From Chryseolinea lacunae (GTDB taxonomy: Bacteria; Bacteroidota; Bacteroidia; Cytophagales; Cyclobacteriaceae): 64,000 nt of DNA. The stretch covers positions 247,303 through 311,302 of the forward strand of contig NZ_JAERRB010000008.1 of the NCBI RefSeq assembly GCF_016735595.1. Direction: 5' to 3'. Position 1 is the first letter of the stretch. The number at the start of each line of letters is the position of its first letter. Below, piece after piece: positions 9,115 through 17,715 of this stretch. The position numbers and the translations under genes are program-made. The notes under the pieces were generated by a model, which was not told the origin of the DNA, searched no databases, and saw only the letters and a list, made by a program, of their open reading frames with translations.

Positions 9115-9375
9115 GCTCCAATATAATGTTTGCCTAAAATTATAGTTTTCAATCGATTTAAACAGCAAATTATATGAAAGGCGAACAATATTGCACAGAG
9201 CACACGCCGCGCCCCGAAGAGCCCTTTTCGGATTTTATGGATGGCAGAATACGGTGGCGGACGGGAGAGCATGACTGCCGTGCGGCCCCCTACCCGCTTG
9301 CACCTTTGCAATTCTACGGTCCACTTCTACCTTTGAATCGGAATTAGAAACGGCTGAAAATCCCGGAGCGGTTTT

Positions 9376-9720
9376 ATGTATAGTTATGCCCTTCGTCCAG
9401 AATATGGTGGCCAGAATCTTTTGCTGGAGTTCAGAGATGGCGTGGAGAACGACAGCTTCCTGCCCGATCTGTTCAGGACGTTTGCCGAACTGAATTTCGT
9501 TCACACCTCCATCACCGATCTTTGGATGAACGACGAGGTGTTGTTTGCCATCACATCGTCGGTGGGAGACTTCACGCTTTCGAAAGACATCTGGAACCTC
9601 GCCTTCATCACGGCAGAAAATAATCAGGCGGGAATTCTTGCACTGGATGCCTGTCTTCAACGCTCCGGCATCTTCGAGAAGGTGGATGTTGATTTTGATG
9701 CGTATCGGTTGGAGCCGTAA
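9376..9720 (+). CDS. conserved-looking hypothetical protein (114 aa)
   Basis: A cytoplasmic 114-residue acidic protein I cannot place in a family. It begins MYSYALRPEYGGQNLLLEF and continues with alternating strands and helices, including FRTFAELNFVHTSITDLWM and a C-terminal FEKVDVDFDAYRLEP; the last part could be a small alpha/beta sandwich. No signal peptide, membrane helix or Cys pair. A longer frame on the opposite strand (9235-9780) has poor composition and is a shadow. It stands alone between two divergent units and is followed by an 11-bp repeat cluster. Probably a real gene from amino-acid composition. Confidence 0.6.
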   Translation: MYSYALRPEYGGQNLLLEFRDGVENDSFLPDLFRTFAELNFVHTSITDLWMNDEVLFAITSSVGDFTLSKDIWNLAFITAENNQAGILALDACLQRSGIFEKVDVDFDAYRLEP

Positions 9721-9760
9721 CGACCCGGGAGTTCTTTCATAAGTCGGTGCTTTGGCGCGG

Positions 9761-9815
9761 ATAATCCAGAGATAACCCACAGATGAAGCAGTAATAACCC
9801 AGAGATAATCCAGTC
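9761..9815 (+). repeat. 11-bp direct repeats (ATAAYCCAGAG type)
   Basis: Consecutive 11-base units start at 9761, 9772, 9783, 9794 and 9805: ATAATCCAGAG, ATAACCCACAG, a diverged third copy, ATAACCCAGAG and ATAATCCAGTC. An inverted copy, TGGATTAT, follows at 9827-9834, again in 11-base register. The period is about one helical turn. This may be a phased protein-binding site or remains of slippage; nothing links it to a gene function. Confidence 0.6.
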
Positions 9816-9997
9816 TTATAAAGATGTGGATTATCTGCTGGTCATCACTACGTAAAATCTTTGGCAGTACTGCGTCGTGATTCGAGTTGTGTCAACTTCG
9901 TTCCCCCTACCCGATAACCGGTATATCACACCACCATTCCCAAGAAACACCATCAACTCTTTTGATTCCATAAGCGAATAGCATATTTTAGATTCAT

Positions 9998-10050
9998 AGA
10001 GCCCATCTAAGCAGCAGAGGAAATCTCGATTGCCGGATGGGCTCTTTGTT
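9998..10050 (+). terminator. terminator-like hairpin with large loop, no gene directly upstream
   Basis: AGAGCCCATC (9998-10007) pairs with GATGGGCTCT (10036-10045) across a 28-base loop, followed by TTTGTTTT. The nearest plus-strand gene ends about 280 bases upstream, so it may end an unannotated short transcript rather than that gene. Confidence 0.5.
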
Positions 10051-10183
10051 TTATGCTGTATGCTTACGTGCTGTTCGGCTCGTGTCGTTGTCCGGGAATC
10101 TGTTGCCACGCCGATGGCCACGCCTCATCTCCTACTTCGCTGGATTGTATCGTACAATTATTTTATAACCAAACCGTAATGCT

Positions 10184-12019
10184 ATGCCTCCCAAAAAAAC
10201 ACCCTCCAGGAAGCGCGCTGCGAAGAAAACAGCGTCAAAGAAAGTGAGCAACACCGATGAGGTGAAAGAACCCGACATCTCGAAAGTTTCGGAGCATGTT
10301 GAACAGCTCTTCAAAACGTTTTCCACGAAACAAACCGACAATCCGCATCCGCTCAGAAAGAATGATCTGGAACAACGCATGATCGAGTTTGATGTGAAGT
10401 TCGCAGGCGATTCCAAAAAGATTCTGTCCAGCATCAACCGCATCGATCCTCGTCCGACACTCGCCGCCACACGGCTTCCCGAAGATGTGAAGAAAACACT
10501 TGAAGCCCTGAAGCCGGGACACAAACGCTTTCATGGTGCCAAGGTTTCGCTTGCCTGGTTCCCTTTCCCCTCGGTGTTCTCGCGCTGCGCCGACAAGTTT
10601 GGTTACATCACACCACTCTCGGTGCGCAACGCCACCAAGCTTCCCTTCAATTTCACCAACCAGGTGTTGCTGGGTGAACTGGGAGGCATGATGGGCGACC
10701 CCGGTCGCGATCCCTCAGGCGATTCGCTCATGCCTTCGGGGTTCACCTACTTCGGTCAGTTTGTCGATCACGACATCACGCTGGATGTGTCGTCGTCGCT
10801 GGAGTCGGAGCAGGATGCCAACACCATCAACAACATGCGAACGCCGGCGCTCGACCTGGACTCGCTCTATGGTAGAGGTCCGGCATTGGATCCGTTTCTG
10901 TATGCGTTCCCTACGAGCGATCCCCCTACGGCCATCCGGTTTCAGTTAGGAACAAACTCAACGGGCCCTGGCCCGGGTGGCCCCGGCGGTGCGGCGGGTT
11001 TCCCGGGCATGGTCACACAAACCAACTTCGATGTTCCGCGCATGCACAATCCACTCGATCCGCCCTCGTCGTCGAACACGGCCATCATCGGCGATCCGCG
11101 CAACGACGAGAATTTGATTGTCGTGCAGTTTCATCATGCCATGCTGAAGTTTCACAACAAGGTGGTAGACCTGCTGGTGGTGGCCGGATTCTCGGGCGAC
11201 ATTTTTGTGGAAGCGAAGAAGATTGTTACGCAACATTATCAGTGGGCCGTGGTGCACGACTTTCTCAAACGCATCTGTGGCACACCGGCGGTGAACAATG
11301 CTTTGTCGGGGGTGTCCGCGCCTATTGGCAGCGCGTTCCGCATGCCGGTGGAATTTTCGGTGGCCGCCTATCGCTTCGGGCACAGCATGATCCGCGATCA
11401 GTATTGGGTGAATTTCAATTTCCCCTTTGCGTCGCTTGCCCAGGTGTTTCAGTTTAACAGAAATCCAAACCTTCCAGTCTTGTCAAGCTGGGTGGTCGAC
11501 TTCAATGCTTTCTTCGACACGGGCATTTCTGTTCCCATTCACAACAAGGCGAAGAAGATCGACAGCTTCCTGGCCAGTGGATTGGAAAGCATTCCCGGCG
11601 GCAGCGGCATCATGGCCATACTCGCCACCCGAAACCTGCGCAGAGGACTCGCACTAGGTTTGCCCAGTGGCCAGGGCATGGCCAATCACTTCGGCATCGC
11701 GCCTCTTACTGCAACGGAATTGAAACAAGGGTTGCTACCCGACGAGATTGCCGTGCTGGATTCCAACGGCGGCCTTCTTCTTAGCAAGACACCGTTGTGG
11801 TATTACATTCTGCGCGAGTCGGCTGTGCAAAAAGATGGTGAGCAGTTGGGTGATGTGGGGGCCAAGATTGTGGCCGATACGTTTGTCAGGATTTTGAAAC
11901 GGGATGGTAGTTCTTTCCTGAATGTTTCGGGCGGGTTCACGCCGATGTTGCCGTCGGTGACGCCGGGAGATTTTACGTTGGCCGATCTGGTGATTTTTGC
12001 CGGGGTGACGCAGCCGTGA
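10184..12019 (+). CDS. animal-type haem peroxidase
   Basis: A 611-residue protein of the animal haem-peroxidase family (PF03098; peroxidasin and cyclooxygenase superfamily). These haem enzymes use hydrogen peroxide to oxidise halides or organic substrates. Distal His196 is in GQFVDHDIT and proximal His400 in YRFGHSMIRDQY, both at conserved positions; LDLDSLYG and NDENLIVVQFHHAMLKFHN are further family blocks. There is no signal peptide. Instead the first ~22 residues are a histone-like Lys/Arg/Ala/Ser tail (PPKKTPSRKRAAKKTASKK), then a helical linker to ~100 before the catalytic domain. A Gly/Pro-rich loop lies near residue 270. It is a single gene with a strong terminator behind it. The basic tail suggests nucleic-acid or polyanion binding (inference). 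Confidence 0.93.
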   Translation: MPPKKTPSRKRAAKKTASKKVSNTDEVKEPDISKVSEHVEQLFKTFSTKQTDNPHPLRKNDLEQRMIEFDVKFAGDSKKILSSINRIDPRPTLAATRLPEDVKKTLEALKPGHKRFHGAKVSLAWFPFPSVFSRCADKFGYITPLSVRNATKLPFNFTNQVLLGELGGMMGDPGRDPSGDSLMPSGFTYFGQFVDHDITLDVSSSLESEQDANTINNMRTPALDLDSLYGRGPALDPFLYAFPTSDPPTAIRFQLGTNSTGPGPGGPGGAAGFPGMVTQTNFDVPRMHNPLDPPSSSNTAIIGDPRNDENLIVVQFHHAMLKFHNKVVDLLVVAGFSGDIFVEAKKIVTQHYQWAVVHDFLKRICGTPAVNNALSGVSAPIGSAFRMPVEFSVAAYRFGHSMIRDQYWVNFNFPFASLAQVFQFNRNPNLPVLSSWVVDFNAFFDTGISVPIHNKAKKIDSFLASGLESIPGGSGIMAILATRNLRRGLALGLPSGQGMANHFGIAPLTATELKQGLLPDEIAVLDSNGGLLLSKTPLWYYILRESAVQKDGEQLGDVGAKIVADTFVRILKRDGSSFLNVSGGFTPMLPSVTPGDFTLADLVIFAGVTQP

Positions 12020-12044
12020 TTGTGTGTGGTCTCTTACTTAACAG

Positions 12045-12078
12045 ACAGGCCATCTTGGGGGATGGCCTGTTTTTTTTG
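12045..12078 (+). terminator. rho-independent terminator after the peroxidase gene
   Basis: CAGGCCATC (12046-12054) pairs with GATGGCCTG (12061-12069), loop of 6, followed by eight T residues. It starts 26 bases after the peroxidase stop codon. Confidence 0.9.
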
Positions 12079-12133
12079 TTTCAGTCGGAGACTGATAAGA
12101 TGGTGGGCACGGGTTGCAAACCCGCGCCAGTGC

Positions 12134-12467
12134 TTATCTGAATTGGGCGAACTTCAGGAGGTTTTGATCGGGGTCGGTGGCGTAGAATTCTTTGATGCCC
12201 CAGGGTTTGTCTTCGAGGTCGCCTTTGGGGTGCACGATGCCAACGCGTTCGCAGTGTTCGAACAAGGTTTCGATTTCGGTGACGTGGAAATAGACACTGG
12301 AGTTTTGGGGTATGGCCGGATCGTGGCAAAGCCATAGGTGAAGTTCGATGGTGTCTTTGGTGAGGATGAGAAGACCATCGTATTCGCGCCTGGTGGTGAA
12401 GCCTAGTTTGCGTTCATGACCGTTTGAGGTCAAGGGAAGGTAGTTGGGGGATTGCTTTTGAGATCAT
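12134..12467 (-). pseudogene. frameshifted glyoxalase/bleomycin-resistance (VOC) protein
   Basis: Most of a ~115-residue VOC-fold protein is present, but split over two frames. Frame one starts at ATG 12467 and gives MISKAIPQLPSLDLKRS, a normal VOC first strand and helix, then hits TGA near 12416. Frame two resumes at once with ERKLGFTTRREYDGLLIL and runs intact to the stop at 12134, including LYFHV-like SSVYFHVTEIETLFEHC and the C-terminal FYATDPDQNLLKFAQFR. In relatives the junction reads roughly S-x-E-F-Y-E-x-x-L-G-F, so about 11 bases seem to be deleted between Ser and Glu. The remaining frame from an internal ATG at 12433 would lack the first beta strand. A recent inactivation is likely; sequencing error is possible. 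Confidence 0.75.
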
Positions 12468-12482
12468 TTATAACAATCGGGG

Positions 12483-13190
12483 TTACTTCACGTCTATGCG
12501 CAGGGTGGCGCAACGCCAGATGGATTCGTAGGGCTTGTCGAAGTGATTGCCTTTTTCTTCGGTTGTGTAGAATCCTTCCAGTGCATACCATCCTTTTCCC
12601 TGCAACTCAAAATTAGCCACGCCGTTTTCGTCGGTGTGAAAATTCTTGCTCCAACCCGAAGGCGTGGAAACGGTGATGGTGATTTTTGCGGCAGGCTGTC
12701 CTTTGTAGAATGCTTTAACAATGCCTTGTTTTCCTTTGGCGTCTTTGCCTGGCTCGAGGTAGAGTTCATTTGCAGGTATTGCCTTCGCGTTGCCGATGGT
12801 TGAACTCTTCACTGCGACCACTGCCGAAGCGTTGAATTGATAGACGGTTGTGCCGTCAATTTCGCGGGCGCTGTGTCCTACGGTGAGAACGTATGTGCCT
12901 TCCTTGTCGGGGGTGAATGATGCGACAAAGGCTTTGTCTGCAGACTTATAAGTAAGTTGCTTTTTGGTGCCGTCGGGTGTGGTGAGCCAAAGTGCGAAGG
13001 TGTTCACATCAGAATACCATTTGTCTGTAGCTTCAAATTCTTTCTCGGCATATTCTCCATAGAATATTTTCACTTCCTGTTCCTTCCCCAGGATGCCTTC
13101 ACCCTTTGTTTCAATCCAAAGCGCATGGGCAAACCCGGCCGACACGTGTGCAAAAATCAGCAATGCAATTAAGTATAGTCTTTGTCTCAT
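12483..13190 (-). CDS. periplasmic DUF4198 domain protein
   Basis: A 235-residue secreted protein of the DUF4198/NikM-like group. Start 13190 (MRQRLYLIALLIFAHVSAGFA) gives a clean signal peptide with an AHA cleavage site; a further ATG 7 codons upstream is less likely. The mature protein starts with HALWIETKGE, typical of the family, followed by two beta-sandwich modules, the second with the GVANFELQGKGWYALEG strand pattern. DUF4198 proteins often accompany TonB receptors and metal uptake in Gram-negative bacteria. It lies 81 bases downstream of the TonB siderophore receptor on the same strand, so the pair is likely one operon for iron or another metal complex. Exact ligand unknown. Confidence 0.85.
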   Translation of the reverse strand: MRQRLYLIALLIFAHVSAGFAHALWIETKGEGILGKEQEVKIFYGEYAEKEFEATDKWYSDVNTFALWLTTPDGTKKQLTYKSADKAFVASFTPDKEGTYVLTVGHSAREIDGTTVYQFNASAVVAVKSSTIGNAKAIPANELYLEPGKDAKGKQGIVKAFYKGQPAAKITITVSTPSGWSKNFHTDENGVANFELQGKGWYALEGFYTTEEKGNHFDKPYESIWRCATLRIDVK

Positions 13191-13271
13191 GGTTGTAAAA
13201 GGTTTGGGCATAGACCCGATGTCTATGCCCGTTGAATGTTTACGAATGTGTTTTATGAATACTGATCATGT

Positions 13272-15671
13272 CTAGAATTTGTAGCTCACCGACAGTCGGA
13301 AGTTGCGTGGTGCTTCGGTTTGCCAGCTATAGAGCGGCGACGCAACACCATCGGCATCTGTCATCCAGCTTTCGTATGAGCCGCTATAGAGGTATCTGTT
13401 CAACACGTTAAATACATTGACCCCAATTCTCACACGGTCTTGCTCCCAGAACAACCCTGCATCCAATTTGAAATAATCTTTCATCTCCTTAGTGGGATCG
13501 GGTGCTGCCTCCCAATAGGTGGCGCGATCCAGCAACGCGGTGTATCCGCCCGAAACTCCGATTCCTTTCAGTGCACCACTTTGTATTTTATAGGTGAGCC
13601 ATGTGTTCACAGTATGCTTTGCAAAGCCTGGCACCAGCGAACCGGCTTCCGGGTAGGTAACGCCTTCGGCCACTTTAATAACGCGTGAATCGGTGTAGGC
13701 ATAGTTGGCGATCAGGTTAAGACCGGGCAGGATTGTTCCGCGAAGATCGAACTCGATTCCCTTTGCGCGCTTCTGGCCCAGCTCGATGCTCAACCCTGAA
13801 TTGGGGTTGGTGGGATCGGCGGTGAGTTCGTTGTTCTTCAGAATGTAGTAGGCCGACAAGGTGGTGTTCCATCCGTTCAGCCAATCTTTCTTAATGCCCA
13901 CTTCCATGTTGTTTCCGGTGATGGGTTGAACTTTGCCACCGCCTCTCAGCACGCCTGTTTGCGGAATGAAAGCCTGGTCGTAGAGCGCATAGACGGAAAT
14001 TTGTTTGTTGACAGACACACTCAACCCCGCGCGCGGCGTGAAGTGTTTGGCTTTATCGGGCGAACCGCCGTAGGCCGACTGACTCAAGTCGGTGTAGCGA
14101 CCTGCCAGCGTGAGGCGCACACGGTTTTCAAGAAAGCCCAGCTCATCCTGAAGGTATGCACTGTAGTATTGCTGATTCAGAAGTCCCGAAGACAGCTGTG
14201 CGCGTTGTGCCAGCGGCGTGGTGCGATCGAAGTTGGGAAAGCCCGTGATGGGAACGCCGAGGTAGGGATTGGCGGGATCAAAGGGATTGTCTATCGAATC
14301 GAGGTTGAACGATTGTCCCCAGTCGGCCATGTATTCTTTTCTCGCGATGTCCAGTCCACCCAAAATTCTGTGGCGCACGGATCCCGTGTTTACTTCGCCA
14401 TTCACAAACAGCTGCGCCATCGACATGTTGCTCTTGGCATCCCAGACGCCGATGTTCCGCACATAGGTTCCATCCTGATTCACAACGGTGGGCCACATGG
14501 ACGTGCCTACCTGGCCGTAGATGAAGCGCGCCACCTGCGCCGTGAGCTTCCAGTTCTCGTTCAGATCGTGCTGCAGGTTCAGGTAGAAGCTGTGATCGTT
14601 AATGGCCGTGCCCGGCATGCCCGCGGGCAAGGTGGTGTAGTCGACGGGAAACGACTCGTAGCCTTCTTTTGAAAAGACATAGAACGAACCGACGTTGCTC
14701 ATGTTGGCGCGCTGGTAGTTATACTCGAACGTGAGCTTTGTGCTTTCGTCAACTTGATAGGAAATAACCGGGGCGATCACATAACGATCGTTGTATTCGT
14801 TGGCGCGGTGCGAGTTCTTGTTTTGTGCAGAAAGATTTAAGCGATACAACACGCGGCCGTCTTTGCTCAGCTTACCATCAAGGTCGAGCGTTGTTCTGAA
14901 AAGCCCGTAGCTTCCGGTGGTGAGAGACGCTTCTCCTTTTGTGACGCCGGTGGGTTTCTTTGTCACCACGTTATAGAGTCCGGAGGGATCGCCGCTCGAG
15001 AGCATGAAGCCGGCGGGGCCTTTCACAAATTCGATGTGGTCTACAAAACTCATGTCTTCGGTGAGCGGGCCCCAATAGGAGTTCACCACGTTGAAGCCAT
15101 TGCGAAACGCCTGGATCTGCGAGCCGCGTGCGCTGATGTTGGCATAGAGGTCGCCCCAATGTTCTGAACGAACCGCGCCGCTAACGTTGCGTATCAGACC
15201 GTCGCTCATGCTGATGACCTGCTGGTCTTTCAGCACTTCGCCGGTCACGATCTGGATGTTTTGAGGTGTCTCCAAAAGCGAAGACTGAAGACGGAGGCTC
15301 GACGAAGCCACATCGGCTTTGTAGCGATCGCGCTCGCCGCTCACCACAATCTCGGAGAGTTGTGCAGAGGTTTCGTTGAGCACAAAGGCCACGGTGGCGG
15401 TTTCGCCTTCGCGCACGTCAACGGGCTGTTCAACGGGATTAAATCCCACGAAGCTGGCCACAATCACATGGCTTCCGGCAGTCACCTTGCGGATCTCGAA
15501 TTTGCCATGGCTGTCGCTGGTCGTTCCTTTGTTCACTCCTTTCACGGCAACGTTCACGTGCTCTGCAGGCTTGCCGTCGGAAGTCGAAACCGTGCCCTTA
15601 ATAATTCCGGTTTGCGCATACGCGAAGCCGGCGAGGAATATAAAGACCAGTGTTGTAAAGAGTTTATTCAT
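13272..15671 (-). CDS. TonB-dependent siderophore receptor
   Basis: A 799-residue outer-membrane receptor. Start 15671 (MNKLFTTLVFIFLAGFAYAQ) gives a good signal peptide; the upstream in-frame ATG at 15737 is rejected. Order: N-terminal carboxypeptidase-regulatory-like beta sandwich (TGIIKGTVSTSDGKPAEHVNV, ~20-105), plug domain (~130-240) with LLETPQNIQIVTGEVL and the siderophore-receptor block SSGDPSGLYNVVTKKP, then the 22-strand barrel ending in the aromatic C-terminus LSVSYKF required for BamA insertion. It imports ferric siderophores using TonB/ExbBD energy. Iron control is expected, but I did not identify a Fur box. The DUF4198 gene follows. Confidence 0.95.
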   Translation of the reverse strand: MNKLFTTLVFIFLAGFAYAQTGIIKGTVSTSDGKPAEHVNVAVKGVNKGTTSDSHGKFEIRKVTAGSHVIVASFVGFNPVEQPVDVREGETATVAFVLNETSAQLSEIVVSGERDRYKADVASSSLRLQSSLLETPQNIQIVTGEVLKDQQVISMSDGLIRNVSGAVRSEHWGDLYANISARGSQIQAFRNGFNVVNSYWGPLTEDMSFVDHIEFVKGPAGFMLSSGDPSGLYNVVTKKPTGVTKGEASLTTGSYGLFRTTLDLDGKLSKDGRVLYRLNLSAQNKNSHRANEYNDRYVIAPVISYQVDESTKLTFEYNYQRANMSNVGSFYVFSKEGYESFPVDYTTLPAGMPGTAINDHSFYLNLQHDLNENWKLTAQVARFIYGQVGTSMWPTVVNQDGTYVRNIGVWDAKSNMSMAQLFVNGEVNTGSVRHRILGGLDIARKEYMADWGQSFNLDSIDNPFDPANPYLGVPITGFPNFDRTTPLAQRAQLSSGLLNQQYYSAYLQDELGFLENRVRLTLAGRYTDLSQSAYGGSPDKAKHFTPRAGLSVSVNKQISVYALYDQAFIPQTGVLRGGGKVQPITGNNMEVGIKKDWLNGWNTTLSAYYILKNNELTADPTNPNSGLSIELGQKRAKGIEFDLRGTILPGLNLIANYAYTDSRVIKVAEGVTYPEAGSLVPGFAKHTVNTWLTYKIQSGALKGIGVSGGYTALLDRATYWEAAPDPTKEMKDYFKLDAGLFWEQDRVRIGVNVFNVLNRYLYSGSYESWMTDADGVASPLYSWQTEAPRNFRLSVSYKF

Positions 15672-16132
15672 AGTATAAAAGGGGGTTAATGTGTGTATTC
15701 CGTTAGCGTTAGACTTTTGTGGCGACCGGTGCTTCATTACATTCCAACAAAAGCAATCACCGAAGAGGCCGCGACTGATGGGTCGTTGGCAACATCACCG
15801 CAAATGTAGTCCGGCCTCAAAGCGCTTGTCAATCACTCCTTAAGGGCTTTTTTAACTCACTTGTAGAGGGTAGGTAGATATGCTTTCACAGGGTATGTCG
15901 CGGGCGGCAACGGCAAATGCAATCCAACTAAAGAAATGATTATGCCTCAGGGACAATCGATTTCAAGGTGAAATGGAGAATGATGACGATGGTGAAGAAA
16001 CCGTCGGGCCAGAAAATGGCGTGGCCTTTGAACCAGAAAAATCCAGTTGGTGGTTGCTCTGGGTTGGGCGGTGTTCAAAAATAGTTTGTGAAGGTCTTAT
16101 GTTTCCGCGCGGTTACCTGTCGCATTGGAACA
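15672..16132. other. 461-bp intergenic region, no supported gene
   Basis: This divergent-to-tandem spacer carries the receptor promoter on its left. Open frames exist on both strands around 15960-16080: a 34-codon plus frame starting at a run of ATGs, and a start-less minus frame reading GFFWFKGHAIFWPDGFF then a hydrophobic stretch. Either could be a remnant. I support neither as a gene. Confidence 0.4.
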
Positions 16133-17233
16133 TCACTTCGTCTTCGCGCGCGACTTTGCCTTCGGCTTCAGGGTGATCGTTGGCTTGTCGGGCTGCTCGT
16201 CGCCCAACAATAGTCCGAAGGGCTTAAGGGCTTCTACCCTGTCGAAGATCACTTTCAGAATTGCCGTGAACGGGATGGATAAAAACATGCCCGTCACTCC
16301 CCAGAGGGCGCCACCCATCAACACCACCAGGATGGATATGAATGCATTGAGTTTTACTTTCGACGCTACGATGCGCGGCACCAGAAAATTATTGTCGACA
16401 AATTGAACCAGCAAATAGCCCACAAGCACCCACAGCGCATCCGACGGTTCGCCGGTGGCCACCGCCATGAGCACCGACAGTGCAATGGCAACCACGCCTC
16501 CAATGTAGGGAATGAGGTTGAGCAGGGCACCAATCAATCCCAACAGAATGGCATACTCCACACCGATGATGAGCAACACCATAGAATTGAGCACGGCCAC
16601 AATCACGGCCTCTACCGACAGCCCCACCAGGTAGCTTTGCACCAGGCCTTTTGTTTCGGCAAGCACTTCGGCTACTACATCCTTCTCGCCATTCTTGAAC
16701 AGCTGGGCGATGAATTCCATGAAGAGGGATTTATAAAACAAGATCAGGAAGGTATAGACCGGGAGGATGAACAGTACAAACAATCCTGAAAGCGCGCCGA
16801 TGGTTTTGCCGAGAATGGCCGAGCCATCAACACCCTTTTTGGCGTCGGCAATATAGGCCTGCATCTTTTTCTCACTGATGTGAAACGTTTCAGAGATCCA
16901 TTGGCTGATGTTGCCTTCGAGTGTGGTGAGGTTCTTTTTAAACTCGGGAAGCGAGTCGCTGAACTTGGCGATCTGAGAACCAATGAAATATCCGACAATA
17001 GCAGAAATGGCCGTGATGAGCAACAGCGCCAGGGCAATTGACAAAATACGGTTCAACCCTTTTCTCACCAGAAACTCCACCACGGGATTGAGCAGGATGG
17101 CAATCACCAGCGCCAGGGCTGCCGGGATGAGGATGTCTTTGCCGATATACAGAATGTAGAAGAAGCCGATGATGCCGAGTATGATCTGGGCGAGCTTGGC
17201 ATACACGGGAAGCTTTACTGAGGAGTGTTCCAT
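16133..17233 (-). CDS. AI-2E family transporter
   Basis: A 366-residue inner-membrane protein of the AI-2E/PerM (YdiK, YhhT, TqsA) family PF01594. Two hydrophobic hairpins at the N-terminus (IILGIIGFFYILYIGKDILIPAALALVIAIL), a periplasmic helical region (~80-150), then the conserved C-terminal membrane block with GLIGALLNLIPYIGGVVA and a final ALWGVTGMFLSIPFTAILKVI loop, about seven to eight helices. The C-terminal tail is basic (KPKAKSRAKTK). Members export autoinducer-2 or act as sodium/proton antiporters or general permeases; the substrate cannot be told from sequence. It stands alone. Confidence 0.9.
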   Translation of the reverse strand: MEHSSVKLPVYAKLAQIILGIIGFFYILYIGKDILIPAALALVIAILLNPVVEFLVRKGLNRILSIALALLLITAISAIVGYFIGSQIAKFSDSLPEFKKNLTTLEGNISQWISETFHISEKKMQAYIADAKKGVDGSAILGKTIGALSGLFVLFILPVYTFLILFYKSLFMEFIAQLFKNGEKDVVAEVLAETKGLVQSYLVGLSVEAVIVAVLNSMVLLIIGVEYAILLGLIGALLNLIPYIGGVVAIALSVLMAVATGEPSDALWVLVGYLLVQFVDNNFLVPRIVASKVKLNAFISILVVLMGGALWGVTGMFLSIPFTAILKVIFDRVEALKPFGLLLGDEQPDKPTITLKPKAKSRAKTK

Positions 17234-17715
17234 AGCGTAGGGCAGGTTTGGGATGCAACGATTCGGATGGTATAAACTTCGGCGTTCATATTTTTCTTTG
17301 GATATCTTTTAAGGTCAATTCCGTGATTGCAACATCTGTACCCATTGCGTTCGTAAACTGGCATCGGCTGCTGAACAAAATCGGCCGTTATTAATATGAT
17401 CGGGCGCGTGCACCAAACACCCATGAGGAATTACTTTCCCCGGGAACTGAGATTCTGTAGGCGAATTGCCTCATAGTTTCTGACCCTCTCGACTGAATAT
17501 GTTCGTCGCGTTGCCCATCAAAATGATTGCCTGAGAAAATTTATGACAAGGTTAACCCTGCAACATTGTTCGAAACCAGCCCGCAGACGTTCATTCACGT
17601 CGCGAACGTTGGTGCCGCGTTCCGGAATTGGATGCTCACTGTGGCAACGGTCTATCGCCATCGTTTCCGGCATACTTTTTACAGAGAAGCTGATACACTC
17701 TAAAAGACTTAACAC
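17234..17715. other. 482-bp divergent intergenic region, nothing recognised
   Basis: It lies between the AI-2E gene (minus) and the ferroxidase gene (plus). Short frames on both strands have poor composition. A TACTTTTT stretch near 17670 is close to a Bacteroidota -7 box for the downstream stress operon but not a full match. Confidence 0.4.

Larger units (their letters stand above)
9721..10183. other. 463-bp intergenic region with repeats and an orphan hairpin
   Basis: No credible gene lies here. It contains the 11-bp repeat cluster at 9761-9815, a terminator-like hairpin at 9998-10050 and the upstream region of the peroxidase gene. A 96-codon frame on the minus strand (9831-10121) has low-quality composition and is rejected. 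Confidence 0.5.

Noticed and set aside
9235..9780. Minus-strand 181-codon frame opposite the 114-residue hypothetical gene
   Set aside because: Composition is worse than that of the plus-strand frame; no motif or start signal.
15973..16176. 67-codon plus-strand frame before the AI-2E gene
   Set aside because: It runs into the end of the convergent gene and competes with other short frames on both strands; no evidence favours it.
17215..17424. 69-codon minus-strand frame upstream of the AI-2E gene
   Set aside because: It overlaps the supported gene start and lacks coding character; it is likely promoter region.
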